This document shows positions 24,584 to 29,074 of a stretch of 29,074 bases of DNA, in pieces. This DNA comes from Paenibacillus sp. FSL H7-0331 (GTDB taxonomy: Bacteria; Bacillota; Bacilli; Paenibacillales; NBRC-103111): NCBI RefSeq assembly GCF_001956045.1, contig NZ_MRTH01000057.1:1-29074 (forward strand), read 5' to 3'. The translations under genes and the position numbers were made by a program. Under the pieces are notes generated by a model. The model was not told the DNA's origin. It worked only from the letters and a program-made list of their open reading frames with translations, and ran no database searches. How positions within the stretch are numbered: position 1 is the first letter of the stretch; every line of letters starts with the position of its first letter.

Positions 24584-25443
24584 AGATCGAAATCAACCAT
24601 GTTACCCGGTATTCGTACCTGGAGTCGGTCATGGACAGTGTCAATGAGCTGCGGTTGACGCCGCGGACCAATTATCGTCAATCCTGTTATCATCATGAGG
24701 TCAGCACGGAGCCCAGCGCTTCCCTGTTTACGTATGAGGATTACTTTGGTAATCGGGTTCATTCGTTCTCGATTAACAAGCCCCATAAGGAAATGGTGAT
24801 CAAGACGAAGGCGATTGTGGTGACACAGGACCAAAGCTCGATCGCTAAGTTCGGATTGCCATATAAGGGACAGTTGGAGCTTCTGCAAGGTGATCATTTG
24901 CAAAACCGCTATATTGAGTTTTTGCAGCCGACCTCCTATACAGAAATTAACGAGGATCTTCTTGCTTATGCGGCCCAATATCCCGTTGATGAGGAAGGGT
25001 TCTACGCATGGGCGATGTCTCTCATGTCAGGTATTAATAGTGATTTTATTTATGATCCTGATGCCACCAATGTTAATACACAGATCAGTGATACGCTTCG
25101 GCTGCGTCGTGGGGTATGTCAGGATTACACACATCTGATGATTGCGGTATGCCGCAGTATGGGGATACCGGCCCGCTATGTGAGCGGCTATCATTTTGTC
25201 GGCGACCTGCAGGGCGGCAGCGCTGATTTTGAGCAGGCTTCCCATGCATGGGTCGAGGTACATGTGCCGGGAACAGGATGGTTGGGCTTCGATCCGACCA
25301 ATAATGCGGAAGTGGATTGGCGGTATGTAAAGCTTGGGCATGGCCGCGATTACAAGGATATTGTTCCTGTGAAGGGTGTGTACCGTGGCACAGCTAAACA
25401 AAAGCTGAAGGTTACGGTCGATGTGCGTCTGCTGGAAGGCTAG
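24580..25443 (+). CDS. Transglutaminase-like cysteine peptidase/amidase domain protein
   Basis: 287 residues. An N-terminal beta domain (about 1-75, starting MKIEINHVTRYSY) precedes the transglutaminase-like core with the complete triad C180 (RRGVCQDYTH), H222 (ASHAWVEV) and D238 (GWLGFDPTN). The family includes peptidases, amidases and cross-linking enzymes. In this gene context it is predicted to cleave or transfer the amide product of the ATP-grasp enzyme. No signal peptide is visible. The ATG overlaps the alpha-E stop by ATGA, and GGAGGAGG (24565-24572) lies inside the preceding gene. It is the last gene of the trio; a hairpin follows at 25504. Confidence 0.9.
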   Translation: MKIEINHVTRYSYLESVMDSVNELRLTPRTNYRQSCYHHEVSTEPSASLFTYEDYFGNRVHSFSINKPHKEMVIKTKAIVVTQDQSSIAKFGLPYKGQLELLQGDHLQNRYIEFLQPTSYTEINEDLLAYAAQYPVDEEGFYAWAMSLMSGINSDFIYDPDATNVNTQISDTLRLRRGVCQDYTHLMIAVCRSMGIPARYVSGYHFVGDLQGGSADFEQASHAWVEVHVPGTGWLGFDPTNNAEVDWRYVKLGHGRDYKDIVPVKGVYRGTAKQKLKVTVDVRLLEG

Positions 25444-25503
25444 GGTCTCACACAGTCCAACGGCTCCGTTGTGCAGCAATCCAATCGCATAGAAACTTGA
25501 TGA

Positions 25504-25540
25504 AAGCCGCCCAGACGAATTGGTCCCGGGCGGTTTATTG
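25504..25540 (+). terminator. Probable terminator of the ATP-grasp operon
   Basis: AAGCCGCCC (25504-25512) pairs with GGGCGGTTT (25528-25536) with one G-T pair across a 15-nt loop, followed by ATTGAT. The U-tract is short. A smaller hairpin, CAACGG/CCGTTG, lies at 25458-25471. Confidence 0.55.
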
Positions 25541-25579
25541 ATAGCCATAGACTTATGCATCCCCAATATCAATAAAGAA

Positions 25580-25608
25580 TTGCCACTTTATCCAATCTGC
25601 CTTACAAT
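25580..25608 (+). promoter_or_regulatory. Promoter of the EAL-domain gene
   Basis: TTGCCA (25580-25585), 17 bp, TACAAT (25603-25608). A second -10-like TATAAT at 25614-25619 lacks a matching -35. Confidence 0.6.
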
Positions 25609-25669
25609 AGCTTTATAATGATGTCAGGAATGGTATCATTTAACTAACGCATGAGGCAGCAGGAGGTGA

Positions 25670-26866
25670 ATGGCGTTGCTGCAAACCAATTCCTTTTTAT
25701 TAGAAGAACATGAACTGAGACCTTTTTTTCAGCCCATTCTTTCCCTGCAAACCAGAAAAATTATAGGCTACGAGGCGCTTGGGCGTAGAGTTCAAGCTGG
25801 CCAAGTACATAGCTTAGGCCCTTTTTTTCAAAACCCGGATATCGATGAAGAAACCCATTTACGGGTAGATCGGATGCTGCGGGAAAAAGCGATATCGACA
25901 TTAGCGCAATCGGAAGGGGAATCTTTGTTATTTATCAATTTGAAGCCATCCTGGATTTATAAAATATATAAGAAGTCCGGTATACTTCCCACGCTGCAGT
26001 TGGTCGAAAAGTACGGCCTGGACCCATCGCGTGTGGTGATCGAGGTAACGGAGGAAGAATTTCACGGAAAGCTCGATGAGTTATCAGAAATTATTGATGT
26101 GTACCGTAAGCAGGGCTGTCGGATTGCTATTGATGATATCGGTAGCGGTTACAGCAACTATGACAGGATAGCTTCCTTTAAACCGAACATATTGAAGATC
26201 GACTTGAAGCTGTTAAAAAAAAGCGGTCTTCATGACGGATATAAAGCGTTATTAAATTCATTCTCCATTTTGTCTTCACAAATGGGTTCTTCGCTGCTTA
26301 TTGAAGGTGTGGAAACGAAGCAGGATTTATACCATTCGTTAAAGGCTGGCGCCAGATACGTGCAAGGCTTTTTGTTTTCTGAAGCCCGTGCCGACTTTCA
26401 GCCTGCTGATGCTTACGAGACGCTGTTGAAGGAAGAAATACGAATCTACACGGAGAACGAAATCACGCGATATCGCGAGCTGTTTGCCGTACAGGAAAGT
26501 CTGAATGATCTGGTAAATTCGGATATGATGATTTCATCGGCAGCCGACGCGGATGCGATGATTGGGAGCTTGCTTACGAATGTGAATGACAATGTGATGC
26601 GCATTTATATATGCCGTGAGGATGGATCACAGGTGTCATCCAATTATACAAGACATGCGGAGGATGGGTGGCAGAGGGATGCGCAATTCCAGGGATCTAA
26701 CTGGATTTGGCGCCCGTACTTTATTCCCAATATGATGCGGATGAACAGCCAACGTCAAGGCATGCTGTCCCAGGTATATACCGATCTGGATACTGCGAGA
26801 CTGATGCAAACCTTTTCTTGTCCTGTCGGGGATACTCATTATATTTTTCTGGATCTCAATGTGTAG
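25670..26866 (+). CDS. ykuI: EAL-domain cyclic-di-GMP protein, YkuI-like
   Basis: 398 residues, close to B. subtilis YkuI in length and layout. The EAL domain (about 10-250) keeps the residues of active phosphodiesterases: E35 (YEALGR), N90 (INLKP), E125 (IEVTEEE), D155-D156 (IDDIGSGYSN), K176 (KIDLK), E212 (EGVET) and Q232 (VQGFLF). Residues ~260-398 form the YkuI C-terminal PAS-like domain (SNYTRHAEDGWQRD, GSNWIWRPYF). YkuI of B. subtilis binds c-di-GMP, but its activity has been reported as low or absent, so this may be a sensor or effector rather than an enzyme. AGGAGGTGA abuts ATG 25670. In-frame TTG 25676 has more normal spacing and could be the real start. Confidence 0.85.
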   Translation: MALLQTNSFLLEEHELRPFFQPILSLQTRKIIGYEALGRRVQAGQVHSLGPFFQNPDIDEETHLRVDRMLREKAISTLAQSEGESLLFINLKPSWIYKIYKKSGILPTLQLVEKYGLDPSRVVIEVTEEEFHGKLDELSEIIDVYRKQGCRIAIDDIGSGYSNYDRIASFKPNILKIDLKLLKKSGLHDGYKALLNSFSILSSQMGSSLLIEGVETKQDLYHSLKAGARYVQGFLFSEARADFQPADAYETLLKEEIRIYTENEITRYRELFAVQESLNDLVNSDMMISSAADADAMIGSLLTNVNDNVMRIYICREDGSQVSSNYTRHAEDGWQRDAQFQGSNWIWRPYFIPNMMRMNSQRQGMLSQVYTDLDTARLMQTFSCPVGDTHYIFLDLNV

Positions 26867-27025
26867 CGAAGCGCTTGGATGGAATCCATTCACCCGTTTG
26901 TGAATCCAGCTTGCCGATGCAAATACGACGACTGCGTGATTGTTGCTTCGTTTGGTCCCAGTAGTTCTCGGACTCATAGACGTATGTAATTCTATTTTCT
27001 TATTTTTCAGATAGATGAGTAGCAT
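26856..27025 (-). pseudogene. Truncated, frameshifted transposase N-terminus (IS1634/IS4-like)
   Basis: Read on the minus strand, ATG at 27025 is preceded by GGGGAG and begins MLLIYLKNKK. The natural continuation lies in another frame: NRITYVYESENYWDQTKQ, then a Ser/Arg-rich stretch, then CIGKLDSQTGEWIPSKRF, ending at a stop at 26856-26858. The YVYES..YWD..K, CIGKLD..TGE and IPSKR pattern is, from memory, that of the first 60 residues of IS1634-type transposases. One frameshift and loss of everything after residue ~57 make it non-functional. The remnant ends at the 3' end of the EAL gene, with which it overlaps by a few bases. Confidence 0.55.
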
Positions 27026-27059
27026 ATGATCTCCCCATTCCCGACCCTCGTAACATAAA

Positions 27060-27103
27060 CAACAGCCCTTAATCGCTCCTACTGGAACGACCAAGGGCTG
27101 TTG
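27060..27103. terminator. 11-bp perfect hairpin, possible bidirectional terminator
   Basis: CAACAGCCCTT (27060-27070) and AAGGGCTGTTG (27093-27103) are perfectly complementary around a 22-nt loop. AATCTCATTT follows on the plus strand and TTTATGTT on the minus strand. The U-tracts are weak. It lies just outside the transposase remnant and beside a group II intron relic. Confidence 0.45.
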
Positions 27104-27141
27104 AATCTCATTTCTCGATATCTTGCACTTCGTTAACCTCC

Positions 27142-27214
27142 AGGAACCGCCGTATGCGGACCCACATGTATGGCGGTGTGAGAGGTCAGGGGCTGACGCC
27201 CCTATCCACTCGAT
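27142..27214 (+). mobile_element. Group II intron 3'-end relic (domains V and VI)
   Basis: Bases 27142-27185 resemble the intron domain V hairpin: ACCGCC pairs with GGCGGT around the GTATGCGGACCCACATGTAT apex, followed by GTGAGAGG. Bases 27186-27214 resemble domain VI (AGGGGC-TGAC-GCCCCT stem) and the typical 3' end ATCCACTCGAT. I recognise this arrangement from the 3' ends of Firmicute group II introns. No intron-encoded reverse transcriptase or domains I-IV are present upstream, so only the last part remains. Its left limit is uncertain; 27104-27141 may also belong to it. Confidence 0.6.
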
Positions 27215-27221
27215 TGTTTGT

Positions 27222-29074
27222 TTAGTCGATCAAGCCGGCATGCTTCAGCAATCTTTGCATCAGCGCAGCCGCTTCGGCGCGCGTCAGGTTCGCTTGCGGG
27301 TTCAGCAGCTGGCCGCTGCCGCCTTCGACGATACCTGCCGCAATCATTTGAGCGACCACTTCTTTAGCCCAGAACGAAACGTTAACTGTGTCGCCGAACG
27401 GGGCGAGCGTGGCGTCGATTTGTGCTGAAGTCATCGGCTGCAAGTTTTGAGCCAATTTGAAGGCGCGAAAGATCATCGCGATGCCTTGCTCTCTCGTAAT
27501 TTGGTCTTCACCGCGGAACAAGCCGTTTTCAAAGCCTTCGACGATGCCAAATTCGCTGGCGATCTTCACGGCGTCGTGATACCAAGCCGTTCTGGAAACG
27601 TCGCCGAAGTTAGCGGCTTCGACATTTTGATGCATCAAGCCCATACCTGCTGCGACGATCGCGGCAAACTCCGAACGGTTCACGTTGCGGTTCGGCGAGA
27701 ACGTATTGTTTCCTGTGCCTTGCAGATCCAGTCTGGCTGCGATGTCGTTGACAGCGTCTTGTCCCCAATGGCCTCTTACATCATCGAAATCTTGCGGATT
27801 CCAAATGACCGAGTACGTACCGTTGCTGCGCAAATCGTTGATCATCGCGAAGTAACGGTCGTTGATCTTCGTTACAACAGTCGGAACGTGGAAGATCGTA
27901 CCGTCTAGATTGACTATGACGCCAGTTGTAATCCGGTTCGGATCAATTCCTTCCGGCAATGCGATGTATCTAGGCGCATATCCGTTCAACAAGCCCGGAT
28001 CAACCGTTTGTCCTTTGTGGGAGAATGTCAGATCCAGTTCAACCGGGTCAACAAGCAATTCATAGCCTTGTGCTTGTGCCGCTTTCCGTGCGCTGTCGCC
28101 GAGCGCTTGAGGTGCACGGCTAATTCCTACATTGACTTCAATTTCGGAAAGTGCCGGGTTGTTGTATTGACGCGCAATTTGAGTCAGATCCAGAGCTTTG
28201 CCCGGAACCGGATAAATCGCCAGCAAGTTGCCTACTTCCAAGATCGATCCGTTGTCGGTAACAGCTTTCACTTGATCGGCCGTCAAGCCTTTCAATGCAA
28301 CATTGCCTCCATTCGGAACGATAACGGACAATGTTTCGTTGTTCGTATTCTTCAACAGTTCGTTCAGACGAGCCGGGTCTACTTGAACTATGGTTCCCGA
28401 AGCCGTTTCCGTACTGGTTGCGAATGGAGCCGCATTTCTGTTTTTCGTACCGAGGTCTGTGCCCCCTTGAACAGGAGCCGATGCGCCGCCACTGCTGCTA
28501 CTACCGCTGCTGCTACTACCGCTAGCCTGAAGTCTTATTACGTTCACGGTATATTCACGTACTTCTCCTTTAGGAGCGGTTACTTTTACGATAAAGCTGT
28601 TTAAGCCAACGCTTAGCGGATAATTTGCAGTTTTGTCTCCGCTTGTGATCGTAGTGAAAGGACCGCCGTTTACACTGACTTCGATTTTCGAACCTGGAGC
28701 AATCGTTGCCGGCGTCCATGCCATTTCAAACTGTCCGTAAGGGACGGTCATCGTATAAGCAAGTATATTCATATCGAACGCAGGCTCGATAATACCGGCA
28801 GACGGTGTCAGCGAAGTCAGTCTGGCTACAGGAATTAAAGCTTCTATAGCCGCTGCTAGCGCGGATTTCGCTGCATCTACTTCGGCTTGCGTCGCGTTCG
28901 GTTTAGCTAATACGGTATTTGCGTCATTCAAGACAGTTTGCATCGCTTGCCAGCTGGCCGGTGTGTAGAAAGCCGCCGTTACGCTTGCTGCCTCCGACGC
29001 TTTGGCGCGCAACGGAGCAAGGTCTACGAGTGCATTACGTGCCGTTGCCAACTTGGATAAAGCTTGTCCGATCT
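27222..29074 (-). CDS. S-layer homology (SLH) domain surface protein, 3' part (5' end outside window)
   Basis: The minus-strand frame is open to the window edge and stops at 27222-27224. From the visible N-side there is a FIVAR-like helical repeat (29040-28830; PNATQAEVDAAKSALAAAI). A cadherin-like beta-sandwich domain follows (about 28830-28530; LSVGLNSFIVKVTAPKGEVREYTVNV). A Ser/Gly linker (28445-28525, SSSSGSSSSGG) leads to a mixed alpha/beta region of unknown type. Three SLH domains close the protein (about 27790-27225), each with an FxDV..W..D or equivalent start and a final TRAEAAALMQRLL. SLH domains bind pyruvylated secondary cell-wall polymer, so the protein is probably displayed at the cell surface. 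Its enzymatic or binding part, if any, lies beyond the window. Confidence 0.9.
   Translation of the reverse strand, partial: IGQALSKLATARNALVDLAPLRAKASEAASVTAAFYTPASWQAMQTVLNDANTVLAKPNATQAEVDAAKSALAAAIEALIPVARLTSLTPSAGIIEPAFDMNILAYTMTVPYGQFEMAWTPATIAPGSKIEVSVNGGPFTTITSGDKTANYPLSVGLNSFIVKVTAPKGEVREYTVNVIRLQASGSSSSGSSSSGGASAPVQGGTDLGTKNRNAAPFATSTETASGTIVQVDPARLNELLKNTNNETLSVIVPNGGNVALKGLTADQVKAVTDNGSILEVGNLLAIYPVPGKALDLTQIARQYNNPALSEIEVNVGISRAPQALGDSARKAAQAQGYELLVDPVELDLTFSHKGQTVDPGLLNGYAPRYIALPEGIDPNRITTGVIVNLDGTIFHVPTVVTKINDRYFAMINDLRSNGTYSVIWNPQDFDDVRGHWGQDAVNDIAARLDLQGTGNNTFSPNRNVNRSEFAAIVAAGMGLMHQNVEAANFGDVSRTAWYHDAVKIASEFGIVEGFENGLFRGEDQITREQGIAMIFRAFKLAQNLQPMTSAQIDATLAPFGDTVNVSFWAKEVVAQMIAAGIVEGGSGQLLNPQANLTRAEAAALMQRLLKHAGLID

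Noticed and set aside
26636..27094. 152-codon minus-strand frame antisense to the EAL gene's 3' end
   Set aside because: Its N-terminal part contains the start of the transposase remnant, but most of it is an out-of-frame shadow of the EAL gene. Sensible transposase sequence is in another frame.
29066..29074. Sequencing-adapter remnant at the right edge (TCCGATCT)
   Set aside because: Eight bases match a common adapter end, but the SLH reading frame continues sensibly through them, so chance is sufficient.

Overview
The window looks like chromosomal DNA of a Paenibacillus-type Firmicute, close to the P. polymyxa group. The signs are strong AGGAGG ribosome binding sites, sigma-A-like promoters, and protein families typical of that group: KhtTU, a YkuI-like EAL protein, a 7TMR-DISM sensor kinase, a YitT-family membrane protein, an SLH protein and a Gram-positive-type GalT. 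This assignment is inferred from gene content. Both edges cut through genes. The left edge starts exactly at the boundary of an internal repeat, so this may be a contig that broke in repeats. I saw no rRNA, tRNA or CRISPR array.

Layout. 1-678: 3' end of a repeat-built Lys/Glu/Gln-rich protein. 955-3056: a two-gene sugar-acid operon (mannonate-dehydratase-like enolase-superfamily enzyme plus uronate-dehydrogenase-like SDR). 3248-6574: small membrane protein, KhtT/KhtU cation/proton antiporter pair with a LexA-box-like site upstream, and a YitT-family protein. 6690-8220: promoter, 17-residue leader peptide with three consecutive His codons, alternative hairpins, terminator, then a second-type histidyl-tRNA synthetase. 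Convergent to it is a class A penicillin-binding protein (8225-10183). 10415-11116: RluF-type pseudouridine synthase. 11176-14091: divergent OmpR-type response regulator and 7TMR-DISM histidine kinase. 14133-19339: AraC-type regulator divergent from the Leloir operon galK-galE-galT, with tandem 21-bp-spaced operator-like repeats next to the gal promoter and a 156-bp palindromic element between galK and galE. 19577-21787: chemoreceptor with a cytosolic N-terminal sensor. 22102-25443: circularly permuted ATP-grasp, alpha-E protein and transglutaminase-like protein, a conserved but functionally unresolved trio. 25670-26866: YkuI-like EAL protein. 26856-27214: a mobile-element graveyard with a frameshifted transposase remnant and a group II intron 3' end. 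27222-29074: 3' part of an SLH surface-protein gene on the minus strand.

The most interesting items are the histidine leader-peptide attenuator in front of a synthetase whose motif 3 lacks the usual arginine, the ATP-grasp/alpha-E/transglutaminase operon, and the gal operator array. Functional statements rest on motif recognition by eye; no database search was run.
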